A stretch of 64,000 nt of DNA from Pseudisothecium myosuroides (Eukaryota > Streptophyta > Bryopsida > Hypnales > Lembophyllaceae): positions 10,540,001-10,604,000 of the forward strand of contig OX637297.1 in assembly GCA_951799445.1 (NCBI GenBank), in the 5' to 3' direction. A model generated the notes under the pieces. That model was not told where the DNA came from, searched no databases, and saw nothing but the letters and a program-made list of their open reading frames with translations. Made by a program: the position numbers and the translations under genes. Shown here in pieces: positions 1 through 10,915 of this stretch (its first letter is position 1; each line of letters opens with the position of its first letter).

Positions 1-345
1 GGAGTGGAAGCAAATACCTAAGTGGTGGAGTCAAATTTTAAATCATGGGGTTGGCGTTCACTTATTTTTTTTAAATGGGGAGGGAGTGGAAGCAAATGCC
101 TAAGTGGTGGAGTCAAATTTTAAATCATTGAGATGGGGATTTACTTGTTATTCAAAAAAATGGGGAGGGAGTAGAACCAAATGCCTAAGTGATAAAAACA
201 AATTTTAAGTCATTGAGATGGGGACTTACCTATGATAAAAAAAATGGGGAGGGAGTGAAAGCAAATGCTTAAGTGGTGGAGTCAAGTTTTATATCATTGA
301 GTTGGGATTTACTTTTTTTATTAAAATTAAATGGGGAGGGTGGTG
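1..345. repeat. ~84-bp tandem repeat, block 1 (about 4 units)
   Basis: The phrase AATGGGGAGGGAGTGGAAGC followed by a conserved AAATGCCTAAGTGGTGGAGT segment and a TTTTAAATCATTGAG segment recurs about every 82-85 bases from the window edge to about 345. Units differ by point changes and by the length of the A or T run that separates them. Isolated short ORFs here follow the repeat period and look non-coding. The array may extend left of the window. Confidence 0.85.
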
Positions 346-519
346 AAGGAACCCGGACCAATTGATGAGAAGGTACTTGAACTCCTTCATTTGCATATTC
401 AATGATCCAAACATGGGAGCAAGAATGAGCTTCCACGAACTTAATGGAGACTACTTGGAATGGGGAGGGAGAATCCCATGCCGAGGTCAAAGTGGCTGGG
501 AATGGGCGGTCTGCTGGAT

Positions 520-905
520 TCTTGAGTCCACGCCCTGCGTCCGTGCCCGCTCTTGCGTCTGCGTCCTCTGTCAGCGCCCGCGATTGAGTCCCCGCCCTGC
601 ATCCGCGCTCGCGATTGAGTCCCCGCCCTGCATCCGCGCTCGCGATTGAGTCCCTGCCTTGCGTCCGCGCCCCTACATTTGCGTCCGAACTGTCCCGAAA
701 CCCAAGAGTCTTTTAGGAACTGCCTTAAGTTCGCGCCCTAAGTCCGCGCTCAAACAATCCCGAAAACCAGGAGCATTCGGGAGTGAACCAGAGCTCTCTT
801 AAGTCCACTCCCTAAGTCCGCGCCCGAGCAGTCCCGAAACCCAGAAGGCTTTCAAGAACTCTCTTAAGTCCGCGCCCTAAGTCCGCGCCCAAGCAGTCCC
901 CAAAA
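520..905. repeat. C-rich GTCCGCGCCC-type microrepeat block 1
   Basis: A GC-rich block inside AT-rich DNA. The core GTCCGCGCCC, with variants such as GTCCCCGCCCTG and CATCCGCGCTCGCGATTGA, recurs at irregular 15-45-base steps, always in the same orientation. A near-identical 33-base piece is repeated back to back around 586-655, and a CAGTCCCGAAACCCA-type piece recurs near 690-905. Two further blocks of the same core lie at 3216-3515 and 8245-8700. Confidence 0.75.
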
Positions 906-929
906 CCCGAAGTGAATGCTTTTAGATGT

Positions 930-1370
930 TTGAGTGGGGATTCAGTTTTGATAAAAAAAAATTGGGGAGGGAGTGGAAGCAAATGCTTAAGTGGTGGAGT
1001 CAAATTTTAAATCACGGGGTTGGCATTCACTAATTTTTTTTAAATGGGGAGGGAGTGGAACCAAATGCCTAAGTGGTGGAGTCAAATTTTAAATCATTGA
1101 GTGGGGACTTGCTTGTGATAAAAAGAATGGGGAGGGAGTGGAACCAAATGCCTAAGTGATGGAAACAAATTTTAAATCATTGAGATGGGGACTTACTTTT
1201 GATAAAAAAAATGGGGAGGGCGTGGACCAAATGCCTAAGTGGTGGAGTCAAATTTTAAATCATTGAGTGGGGACTTACTTGTGATAAAAAAAATGGGGAG
1301 GGAGTGGAAGCAAATGCCTAAGTGGTGGAGTCAAATTTTAAATCATTGGATTGGCATTTACTTTATTTTT
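930..1370. repeat. ~84-bp tandem repeat, block 2 (about 5 units)
   Basis: The same monomer as the array at the window start resumes after the C-rich block, with about five units in the same orientation. The C-rich block therefore sits inside, or was inserted into, a single longer array. The last unit degenerates near 1365. Confidence 0.85.
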
Positions 1371-1910
1371 AGTCCCACGCAAAATTTTGGCAAGCCTTAT
1401 GACGAAATGTCCTTTGTTCAAAATGAAAAAAATTTAACGATTGAAGTGGCCTTCGGCAATAGTTGGTGATGCTGACAATATATTCGAAAAATTCAAATGT
1501 TATTTAACTCAAACTTTCAAAGTAACATTCTTAAAAGATCATGTGAACCTAAAACAATCTAAACCTAAACCTTCCTAAACCTTTGTACGGTGTGCTTTAG
1601 ACATTTTTTGGCATTGAATTGGAAAAAGTGCATTCAGAGACCATCACACACTAATTAAGCAACATGGGGTTGTGGGTACAATCATGACCTTTGACATGCA
1701 CAAGGGGGTTTAGCATTGAAGCTCAAAGTTAGCTTTATAAAACAAACATTGTTCACACATGAGGACATGGCCTTTTTTTGGGTCATGAATGTTCCTAAGT
1801 TTAATCGTATCTACCAAAATACGATGCCCCTATGTCCCCAGGTCTATCTAAGTAAATCCCTGACCGCATTGTTGGCGGTTTTAGTGTCAATCCAATGAGG
1901 TCATGCTTCC
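1371..1910. other. No gene recognised
   Basis: AT-rich DNA between the tandem repeats and the 3' end of the minus-strand gene. The short open frames (for example 1716-1898 plus) show no recognisable protein signature. It may include the 3' untranslated region of the neighbouring minus-strand gene. Confidence 0.5.
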
Positions 1911-3006
1911 TCAGAATGGTGGCATGCGTGCTCGAGCCTTGAGGTCAGCAATATTCTTCTTGTACGCTTTTTCCTTAATACAAAAATCTCTTTTCATGAT
2001 TTCTATGTGCATATCGAGTTCGTCCTTTTCTTGACGGAGTTGCGAGAATTCAATTTGCAGGTCTTCAATCATTTTGAGCAAGGATGCGTTGTCTCGGTTG
2101 GACATCCATGTTTCCTCTTCCACCGAATGTAATAACCCTTGTGCCACCATGGGAGGCTCTGACATAGTTCCTTCGGTACAATCCCTTAGTGCCGCTTGGT
2201 CCCACATGTCAAGTTCGGCGAGGTGTTTAGCAAAATTCTCAACTGGATCGGATGACGGCGCAGGTACCACATTGTCATTTTTTGTTTCTTCCTTTCCAAC
2301 ATGAACATCTTCAATGCCTCCGTCTTCTACTAGAGACTCCCAGTAACAACGTAGTTGAGTGTCTCGCAGACTTTTAAGTCTGTCATCCCTCTCCTCTTTC
2401 GTGCATCTTGATTTGAGGTCAACATCAGAGTCTTCGGACCACTCGACACATACATCTGGAATGTTTAGTATGTCTTTTTTTGCCTTACTGAGGCCCCCGT
2501 ATTTTTTTATACTTCCGTTCTTGTGGGATGTCAATGCCCTCTAGAGCTTTCACAATTTGCGTCGAACCTGTCTTTATCGTACTCCAGTCTACTCTACGAA
2601 GGAGTTTCTTTTCCTCATATACCATATGCAAGATGGCAAGACTGCATTCGTTCCTACCTACATATGCGGTATTATAGACGTGTTGAGACACTTGGATGCT
2701 TCTTTCAAGGAACTCCGGATCTTTGCAGTAGTGAAGGTTGGCCACCTGGTTCTTGCCGTGTTTCTTGTGCTCACTGTGTGGAAACAATTTATCTACGTGG
2801 CACCATTCAATGTATTTGTCACAGGTTTTCTGGGTCCAAGGTTGCGGTTCAGTTTTCCAACCAGCAAAATCAAGGTTGTTCACATTGAGTAGGATATGCA
2901 ACCGCTTTTTGGATGCCTTGCAATTGCGACTCCTCCCAACATCACGAGGCCTCATAGTACGAGGAACAACTACTGTTACATTCGATGCTTCACTTTGTTT
3001 GGACAT
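1911..3006 (-). pseudogene. Unknown protein with C-terminal coiled coil, frameshifted
   Basis: Two overlapping minus-strand frames make one protein of roughly 350 residues. The 5' part (3006-2485) starts MSKQSEASNVTVVV and contains a central stretch with aromatic and Cys/His residues (WKTEPQPWTQKTCDKY, then WCHVDKLFPHSEHKKH). The 3' part (to 1911) is acidic and ends in a clear heptad-like coiled coil (IEDLQIEFSQLRQEKDELDM). The frames meet at a run of seven A (minus strand, near 2510); losing or gaining one A there would join them, so a single indel, or possibly slippage, separates the halves. ATG at 3006 is chosen because a TATA-like box lies about 190 bases upstream. I do not recognise the family. 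It is divergently placed relative to the hAT gene and could be the second gene of the same element. Confidence 0.55.
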
Positions 3007-3189
3007 ACTTCACAAAGATGTCAGCGAAGGCTAAGTACAAGCCAGGGTCACAAGTAGCAAAATAGACGAGTGGAGTGATGCCACATGTGTCCGAGCTGCC
3101 GAGGTCCAAAGCCCCAACTTAGAGCTCAAAGGCAAATTCCAAGATTTTGGGGCTGACCAAGGCAGCATTGAAGACCGTGCCTGGCCGGG

Positions 3190-3206
3190 CGGGTACTTAT
3201 AGTACC
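3190..3206 (-). promoter_or_regulatory. TATA-like box for the minus-strand gene
   Basis: On the minus strand the sequence reads GGTACTATAAGTACCC, with CTATAAGTA as a plausible TATA element about 190 bases upstream of the ATG at 3006. The box is itself a near-perfect palindrome (GGTACT..AGTACC), so it could act in either direction. No transcript evidence is available. Confidence 0.35.
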
Positions 3207-3215
3207 TGGCGCGCG

Positions 3216-3515
3216 CGTTCTGTGGGGTGCGCATTCAGTCCGCGCCCCGACCCCGCGTCTGGGCACGGACGTTACTGGGCGGTGACTTACAGCCTGGCAC
3301 GGATGTATGCGATTAAGTTCCCGCCCGTGCCTTCCCGTCCCCGCCCCGCCCTCTGCGACGCGATTACGTCCACGCTTGAACTGCAGCGTCTGTGCCCGTA
3401 CCCACCCCTGCGTTCGCGCTTGGTCCTGCAGTGTCCGCGCCCTGGCGCACTACGTCTGCGTGTATTCCTCCAGCGTCCGCGCCAGTGCATTAAGTTCACG
3501 CCCATACGAGGTAGG
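3216..3515. repeat. C-rich GTCCGCGCCC-type microrepeat block 2
   Basis: GC-rich block with the same GTCCGCGCCC-type core, in the same orientation as the other two blocks (for example near 3237, 3436 and 3476). It lies between two divergent genes and directly abuts the MITE insertion. Read as coding it gives only biased, low-complexity frames on both strands, so I treat it as non-coding. Confidence 0.7.
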
Positions 3516-4079
3516 CTCGGGGGGGTCACTTAGAGTGTCCATTAGAAAACACGTGCGAACAAAACTTTGGACCCCCTATATTATATCCTAAAATTGAAAT
3601 AAAATGAAATAAAAAAAATATGACTAGATTTTCCTACTTCAAAAGTTTATGTTTTGAATTATTGATATTTTTATTTGTTAATGATAATTAGTTACAAATT
3701 TTTGAAGTAATTAGATACACTGTACAACTGAAAAATAACTTTCACATTCCTATATTATATCCTAAAAAATTGTCTAAAAAATGAACAAAAAATTCCTAAA
3801 AATAGCTCTCTATTGAAAGTTCATTTTGAGTTGAGTATTGATGCAATGGTCATCTAAATGTGATCTCTATAAATATTTGAGTTGAAAAACATGCCATTTT
3901 AGGCCACTTTCAACCTCTTGTACAAATCATTTCAACTATTATTTTAGTTTGAAATTTTGGCAATAGAAACCTATAGTCATTATTAAGCAACCCTCAAAAT
4001 TTTAAGTTGAAATTATAGTTCATTAGAAACCACTTGTTCGCACGTGGTTTGTAGCAAAATACTAGGTGCCCCCCACGAG
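3516..4079 (+). mobile_element. MITE copy 1, 8-bp TSD GAGGTAGG (hAT-type)
   Basis: A 564-bp AT-rich non-coding element. Its ends are inverted repeats: the left end reads CTCGGGGGGGTCACTTAG, and the reverse complement of the right end reads CTCGTGGGGGGCACCTAG. A second subterminal inverted pair (CACGTGCGAACAA) lies just inside. The flanks carry a perfect 8-bp duplication, GAGGTAGG, at 3508-3515 and 4080-4087. An 8-bp target-site duplication is the hAT length. A nearly identical copy in the opposite orientation lies at 22527-23089. Confidence 0.93.
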
Positions 4080-4110
4080 GAGGTAGGTCCCCGCCCCTAC
4101 AACAAAACAG

Positions 4111-4118
4111 TATATAAA
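4111..4118 (+). promoter_or_regulatory. TATA box of the hAT gene
   Basis: TATATAAA followed by CGGCAGG lies 260 bases upstream of the first hAT ATG and 31 bases after the MITE end. Transcription would start near 4140-4150. The MITE insertion has placed new DNA directly against this core promoter. Confidence 0.5.
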
Positions 4119-4370
4119 CGGCAGGCAGCAGGAGAGGGCCTTATGTTTTTCACTCGTGCCTCTATTCTAGGACTCCATTTTGGGCTCCTAGGTTGATAGA
4201 GATAGTGGGTGAAAGACAGCCCTGGTTTGATGCTGAGGTGATGTCAAAATCACTTCTAGTGGACGACCAGCGCTAGCAGTTGTTATTAGTACTATTTTGT
4301 TGTTACTGGCCTTATTCCAACGTTGAAGTTCCGGCCTATACCAGGAGAACATTCACATCCATCGTGAATC

Positions 4371-7300
4371 GTGATGGCAAGTTCGCGGAAGCAAACAAAA
4401 GAGTGGGAACCGTGGTACGAGTTCTCAGATTGTGGGACTAAAGTGATTTGCAATTTCTGCAAGGCGACATTCAGCTACAAACATGAGCGTGCTTTTGCAC
4501 ATTTCGGATACAGGTCAAAGTCAGAGAGGTCGTTGTGTCCTAATATACCTCGGGCTGTGCGACAGAAATTTTCCAATTGTGGAAACTTTGTTCCGCAACG
4601 GATGAGTGCAGAGGACATGTAGGATGCTCTGTCAACTCCCAACGGGCTATCCCGAGAACCTCCAACAGGTAGTTCGAGCCAATCCACTCAAAATGGAGCA
4701 ACGGGAGGGACAACTGGAGATGGGGGGAACACGAATGAATCAACGCAACCTCCTCACAGATCCTCAAGTCTAGCTGCATCAAATTCCACAAGATCTGGCC
4801 CATTACAGTAGCAACGCATGAGCGATGCCCTCAATATTGCAAAGAGGAAAGAGTTGGATGAAAAGTAGGCGAGCTTTTTCTATGAAGCGAATGTGCCATT
4901 TAATGTGGCGAGGAATCCAGCGTTCATCGAGGCGGTGAAGGCAATGTCATTGGCATGATTTGAATACTCTCCGCCATCCTACCATAAGTTGAGGACTCAA
5001 TCAATTGAACCGAAGAAGTTACAGATTGAGAACGAGATTCAAGCAAAAACGGCTTTTGCGGTGAAAAATTATGGGGTGCCAATATGCACTGATGGTTGGG
5101 ATGATGTCAATCGACGTCCCCTCATGAATGTAATGATGTCATGCCCCACTGGTGACGTGTTCCTCGGATCCATAGACACTTCCGGGCATACGAAAAGTAT
5201 GATCTATATAGCAGATCAATTGAAAGTATTCATCGAGAAGGTAGGTGCTAAAAACGTAACTCAAATTTGTATGGACAACGCAACAAACATGCTTGGGGCA
5301 GTGGATGATCTTATCATCACATACAAGCACATTTTTAAGCAGGGTTGGGTGGCGCACGCATTGGATCTGCTGTTGGAAGACTGGGCCAAGGTCGATCAAT
5401 TTAAAGATTTAATTCTCAGGGCAAAAAGGGTGTGCCAATACATTAGGGGCCATCATGCGACAATGTCCACTTTTCGCGAGTTGAGCCTGAACAAACAATT
5501 GTTAGTACCCGCAGAAACTCGATTTGCTTGCAATTTCCTCATGCTGCAACGTTTGGTCTTACTAAGACCACAACTAGAGGCCTTGGTTCAACAACCTTGT
5601 GTTCTCAATTATGTTGCGGGGCTACAAAATAGACAAAATGGGGAGTAGCCACGTACCTTGGCAGATGTTGTGGTCGACACCATCAATAATCTTGGCTTCT
5701 GGCAACGGTGCGTGAACTATGTACACATAGTGGAAGATGTATTGAAGGCCTTGCGAGTGTTTGATGGTCCCGAAGCTGCCATGGGCAAGGCATGGCTCAC
5801 AATGCACAACTTGCGAGCACATGTGTTCCCATTGACAGAGCCTCCCTTCTCTCTGCCGCCTCAAGTGGCTGACGCTTTGGAGGCGTCCTTCGACGAAAGA
5901 TGGGCAATGGCATATTCTGATCTTCACTATGCAGGTGCACTATTAAACCCATACATCAGAGATCACCCGCATCTTAAGACTGATGGAGTTGTTCTTGGAG
6001 CGTTGTATCGGGTCATCCGTAAACTAGAGGGTGTAGTAGGTGTATGATTTGATGACGTCTTGGCGGAATTAACACAATATGAAGAGGGCGTTGGACCATA
6101 TAGCCCTGAAGAATCCTCCAACATCCGTGAGGCCAACATGCTCCCCCACCAATGGTGGCATAGGATTGGAGACCGCGCCTTGTCAAAGATTATTGTCCGT
6201 GTTCTATCCCTCACGTATTCGGCATCGTCTTGTGAACGAAATTGGAGTATGTATTCTTTTGTCCACAATAGAAACCAAAACCGACTTGCAGTGGAAAAGG
6301 CAGAATCATTGGTATACATTTATACCAATAGCCGTGTCCTTCGTCAGAAACCTGGGGCTGATCCAGTTCGTTGGTATGACGCAAATGTTTACTCGGAGGA
6401 TTCCGATCCGGATGCCCTTGGCCCTGTTCCAGTTGGTGAACCTAATCGCGTATTTAATGCAATGCATGCAGAGGATGAGGCTCAAGACAACATAAAAGTG
6501 AACAGAGCCCCTCCGGCATACCAAGTGAACCGTGATCTTTGGAGGGAGGGTGCTGATCACTTTGAAGAAGCGAGGAACTACTACGGGGACGGACATGATG
6601 CGGAGGACAATATTCCCCATGACCATTGGGGTCCCATGCCCCGTCGCAGTCTTTCACCTCCCCCCCATGAAAATGAAGGTGTTGTTGGGGTGAACAATTT
6701 ATCTTCTTCTTTAGAGAGCAATGAACCAAATGCAACAAATCTTGACAATCCTGATAACCCTGACGACGATGACAACAATGACGACAACCATCCCCTTGGA
6801 AATAATGGCGGAAATAGAGATGACCGCAACGATGGCAATGGAGGGAATTTGGGTAACCGTACAACTCCAAACAATCAAGGGTCTATCCACAATGGCGACA
6901 GTAGTCAAGGACGTGGTGCGGCGGGTGGCCGACGTGGTGGGGCGGGTGGTCGATGTGGTGGATCGAGTAGCCAACGTGGTGGCAATACATTTGTATCAGG
7001 GTGCTATAGACCAAACATTGGGAGTACATCAACAACTGAACCTACTGCCACAAATCCTCCCAACATTGGTAGTGGGAGGCCTTTACACCGCGAGCATGTA
7101 CAAGACAATAGTCGACAAACATACAATCCTCCGAACGTGCCAGTTTGTGCCTCAGTTCCTGTTGTTGGTCAAAGATCAAGACCGTCGGCACAACATTCCA
7201 CCCCCCCTATCCAAGCTACTGACCCCATGGACATTTTCAACTTCAATGAAGGAATAAGCCCTGTGGAGAATGCTGAGGTGACCGTGAATAATGATTCAAA

Positions 7301-7913
7301 TGCTACTAGGGGTGGTAGACCCCCTCAACCCCCTTGTCCTGGTCCTCACCCAGTGGGCCAGTATAGGTTGCCACGTCCCGTTTCTTGTGGAGGAAGGGCC
7401 ACAAGTGCTCCGTCATCATCAAGGGTGCCAAAACGTCCTCTACGGGGAATTGGAGTACGACGTCCTCATGAGGTGATAGCGCCATTCTTAGAGACATAAA
7501 CTCCAGGCCCCACCTTATCAACCCCAGTGTTTGTTGTTCCTAGAATTCGAAAGGGCCCAGCTATAAACTCTGATGCAAAGGATCCTACTGCGAAGCGACA
7601 CAAGAAAATAGTGAATACGAGGAATAAAAAAGGTGGAACCACTGAGCTCTGAAATGAAAATTTAGAAGTTGAGGGTCCTTGAACATCGATTCATGGTGAC
7701 GAAGAAGGTGCACTCTGTAGTGCAGAAGATGAAGACAAAGAAGAGGACGAATACAAGTTTGACACTGACTGTGATGAAGCACCAACAGATGAGGATGTGC
7801 GCATTCCGGATGCTTGTTTGGCAGGACCTGCTACCCAAGAACGCTGTAGATCAAATCGTTTGAATAATGCAGGGGAAGCAACAATAGGTGTTCAAGGAAA
7901 TTCAAGCACTTGA
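4371..7913 (+). pseudogene. hAT-superfamily transposase, nine in-frame stops
   Basis: DNA transposase that would excise and reinsert an hAT element. One reading frame runs from ATG 4371 to TGA 7911 without any frameshift. In order it has a BED-type zinc finger (VICNFCKATF, with downstream His/Cys), a Ser/Thr/Gly-rich linker, a DUF659 core with TDGWDD (catalytic Asp at 5091) and CMDNATN (Asp at 5274), and the hAT dimerisation region SASSCERNWSMYSFVHNRNQ (catalytic Glu at 6234). A long acidic, Asn/Gly/Arg-rich tail follows, then a basic cluster near 7590 (KRHKKIVNTRNKK, a likely nuclear signal). In-frame stops are at 4620, 4809, 4866, 4956, 5646, 6045, 7497, 7650 and 7680 (four TAG, four TGA, one TAA). 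All three catalytic acids remain, so the decay looks recent. It is non-functional unless the stops are bypassed. Confidence 0.9.
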
Positions 7914-8244
7914 AAGGAAGATCCAGTAGGAAGAGCAAGAGTGCTTTAGATAACTAATCTGCATTTTATGGAAGTATGTGTTCATTGTATTGTGTGGTTT
8001 GCAATGCACAAAATCTATAAACATTTTTGGTTTTCATGAAGAATTGTGCATTTGTAGTTTTGTACTCGTGTTGAATTTGTGATGTATTTTCAATCCGTTG
8101 GTCAACTGTAACTAGCAGCATATGCTTAACATTTCTTAAAGGATAAGATTAATTGAAAGTGCCACAAACTTTTATTATCAACTAATTTCATCCTAATTCC
8201 ATGAAAAAAGAACCCTTAAACCCTTAAAACATAAAGCTATTTCA
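7914..8244. other. hAT gene 3' flank, no further gene seen
   Basis: AT-rich DNA after the last stop of the hAT frame, plausibly its 3' untranslated region. TTTTTGGTTTTCATGAAG and TTGTGATG stretches occur, but I can point to no decisive polyadenylation signal. It ends where the third C-rich repeat block starts. Confidence 0.45.
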
Positions 8245-8700
8245 AAGTCCGCGCACTAGCCCAGCAGGGTCCACGCCCGAGCCCAGTAGAGTCCACGCCT
8301 AGACATACTAAGTCCGCGCCCAGACGCTGCACGTTTCAGCCTGTCAGAGTCCGCGCCCGGACAACAACGTTTCCACTTGAACCATTAAATCCCCGCCTCG
8401 ACATTTGACGTTGCCGCCGCTCAGAGTCCGCACCCATGAATATACGTTTCCGCCCAACCAAACACGTCCGCGTCCAGGCACTGTACGTCCGCGCCCGTTT
8501 GAGTCCATGCCCATACAGCAGAGTTCTCGCCCGCACTTTATCGTCCGCGCCTGTCTGAGTCCACGCCCGTACATCAGAGTTCCCGCCCGCACTTTAACGA
8601 CCGCCCTGTCCTGTTCAGTATCTGCCTACCTGAGTTCACGCCAAGAGAAGGACGTTTCCGCCCCCCCTTGTGTCCGCACCCGATTCCAGCATGGAATTCC
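8245..8700. repeat. C-rich GTCCGCGCCC-type microrepeat block 3
   Basis: About fifteen copies of GTCCGCGCCC or GTCCACGCCC, often preceded by GA and spaced 20-40 bases, all on the plus strand. Interspersed ACGTTTCCGCC and CAGAGT pieces give a composite pattern. The block lies just downstream of the hAT gene, as block 2 lies just upstream. hAT transposases bind many short subterminal motifs, so such blocks may be element ends, but I could not find matching terminal inverted repeats. Confidence 0.7.
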
Positions 8701-9050
8701 ACGTCTTCAGACACCACGCCACATTACGCGGTAAAGGTAAATTAGGGTAATTTTTTTTACTTGCCAAAAAATTCCAGCCCGCTGAAATTTGAAGTCGTCC
8801 GGACCGTCCGGTTGTCCCGTCCGGGCCGCTCGTCCGTCCGGGACATCCAGTGACCCTGCCTCGTCCGATGTGACAACCCTGTTTCCTACCAACTCATCCG
8901 ATCCGCAAAATGTGGATCTCAGATCCTAAAAACCCGGAAAGTGCAGTCCAGGTGCATCCAACTTAAAAGTAGCTGGCTAGTAGCATTCTACCTACCAAAA
9001 ACTTGGGTTTTAGCCCTACTGGCCTAGTTCTATCTTAGGAAACTTCCTAA

Positions 9051-10915
9051 TTACTTTTTAGGCCGCTTCGGAGAAGGTTCCTCATGCTTGGCGGCTCCTT
9101 TCCGAGGCGGCTGTTTCCAGTTGGGAGATGGCTTCGCTACTTTCGCTGTCTTCCTCTTTGATGGCGTTTGAGACTTAGCCTTGAATCGCAAAAGAGAAAT
9201 GACCTCCAGCTTTGAATCCTCTTCAGATTACCAGCTCGGATGTGACTCGGACTGGGATTCCGATCCCGACTGGTTGTCTTCCTTTGCCAAATTACTTGGC
9301 AATTTGTCCTCTTCTGAATGGTAACTCACTAGGGACACGACCCTAGCTCGTTTTGCCGTAGTCTTCTTCTTCGTCGTCCTAGGCACCTTTGGAGAGGGCT
9401 TAGAGTCCTTACTCTAAGGTATCCCGAGCTCGGATCCGGTCTTTCGGGCCTTCTCCTTGGATCCGGATCCATGTGCGGACCCTTCTTTTGCTTTTGACTT
9501 TTGCCTAGAAGAATCTTTGGTGGGTGTCTTCTCCTCCTTCGACTTGTCCTTCGGCTTCACATTTGTGGGAGGCGACATGGGTATCTTCATGGAACCCTAA
9601 AATTGTCCGGACTGCTGGAGAACATCCCGGATCTTATACATCAGTTTCTCCATCACTTCCGAATACTCAGCCAGAACCATCACTGACTTGGCCGCTGCTT
9701 CTAATCCGGCCTTGTGGATTTCTTTGTCAAACAACTTGGCCGCTGCTTCTAATCCAGCCTTGTGGATTTCTTTGTCAAACAACTTGGCCTTGTTAATCAC
9801 ATTCCCGGAATGTGCTACAAAGCCCCGGATCCTACAGAGTGTTTCCTCAGCTTCTGAGGAAAGTTTCCTTACTTCCTTACTTCCCTCCAAACTCTTTTCT
9901 AGCTTTCGGTTCAATTCCTGGTTCTTATCGGTTAGTTCTCTGATCCAGGTTTCCCACTTCCGGGACTCTTTATCCTCAAGTAAACCCTCTACTTTTTCCG
10001 CGAGCTCAAACACCTTGATTCCACCAAGCAGCCCATACGCGTTCTTGAGTACACCTCTCTCGGCATCTAAATCATCTTGGACCCTTCCCAGATCCTCTAT
10101 TATCCTCCCCGGGAATCCCTCCTATCGCTCTTGGGTCCTTTCTTTTTTAGAGAGGTTGGGATTTTCTCAGAGGACTCTATCCTCTTCTCTGATGAGCCTC
10201 TCCTTGACTCCACATCCTTTTCTCTCTCTTGTTCCCTAGATAGAGAGATATTTAGTTTTAAGAGGGTAGTTGCGGCCTTATAGACCGTCCTCTCCTGACT
10301 TCTAAGCATCCCTAGATAGTCGTATAAATGAAAGAGAAAGGGACCTATGGAGGTTGCCTTAGTATTCCCCAGCGAAGAGACCATTTTTCCTACTACATCC
10401 CTCACAATTCCTCCCCAGAACACTTTCCTCTCTCTACTTAGTGCCCTGAAGATCGTGTTTGCCCAAGTCACTGTGATCTGGTTTGGTCTCTCCGGATACA
10501 AGATCAGAACTAAGAATTCTAAATATCTCCTATTCCGTGCGTTCTTGCAGTTTGTGACTAAGTAGCCATCCTTGTAGTGAGGAGCATTGGAAAACTTACC
10601 CTCCACAAACTTGTGCGTTTGGGAAGCTAACCCTTCTCCTAGGCACAAAAAATCATAAACCCGTTTCCAGATTTCGATGGTCTATTCGCCAAAAAGCGCC
10701 CGGGAAGTCTTGTCCCACTCGTTCGATTGGTCCCTTGTTAGCTCCTGGATCATCTCCTCATCCTTCAAACTCCAGGGTCGACGCAAGAATCCAACGCACT
10801 CGATCTAGCCCAAGTCTTCCTCCAACTGCTTTTGTTCTCCCTCATCTTTCAAGATAACCAAGTGGATGGTTTTGATCTTCAGTGCGGCAGCTCCACTCCC
10901 TTTCGCCTTCACCAT
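9051..10915 (-). pseudogene. LTR-borne ORF, copy D (broken)
   Basis: Starts ATG at 10915 with MVKAKG, the same MVKA start as the copy at 52717, and ends at TAA 9051-9053 after a basic KRPKK tail. It follows the family plan: LEEDLG, FLRRPW, then LEFLVLILYPERPNQITVTW with ANTIFRAL and PFLFHLYDYLG, then acidic and coiled-coil parts. In-frame TAG stops interrupt the N-terminal domain near 10806 and 10681 and later parts are shifted, so it is dead. The coiled-coil segment contains an exact-frame 16-residue duplication. Function of the family is unknown. Confidence 0.75.
9688..9783. repeat. 48-bp in-frame tandem duplication
   Basis: Two copies of a 48-bp unit beginning TTGGCCGCTGCTTC differ at one base. 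On the minus strand they encode the 16-residue unit KLFDKEIHKAGLEAAA twice, in the coiled-coil part of the LTR-borne ORF copy D. The other family copies have the unit once. Confidence 0.9.

Noticed and set aside
3147..3591. Overlapping frames in the C-rich block (both strands)
   Set aside because: Several frames are open at once because the repeat lacks A/T-rich stop codons; codon content just mirrors the microrepeat.
6581..6974. Minus-strand frames opposite the hAT tail
   Set aside because: They arise from the repetitive Asp/Asn/Gly codons of the hAT tail on the other strand.
4371..7913. Alternative genetic code with TAG/TGA read as sense
   Set aside because: Element A pol, the LTR ORF and other frames end at ordinary TGA, TAA and TAG codons, and stops are scattered only in decayed genes.
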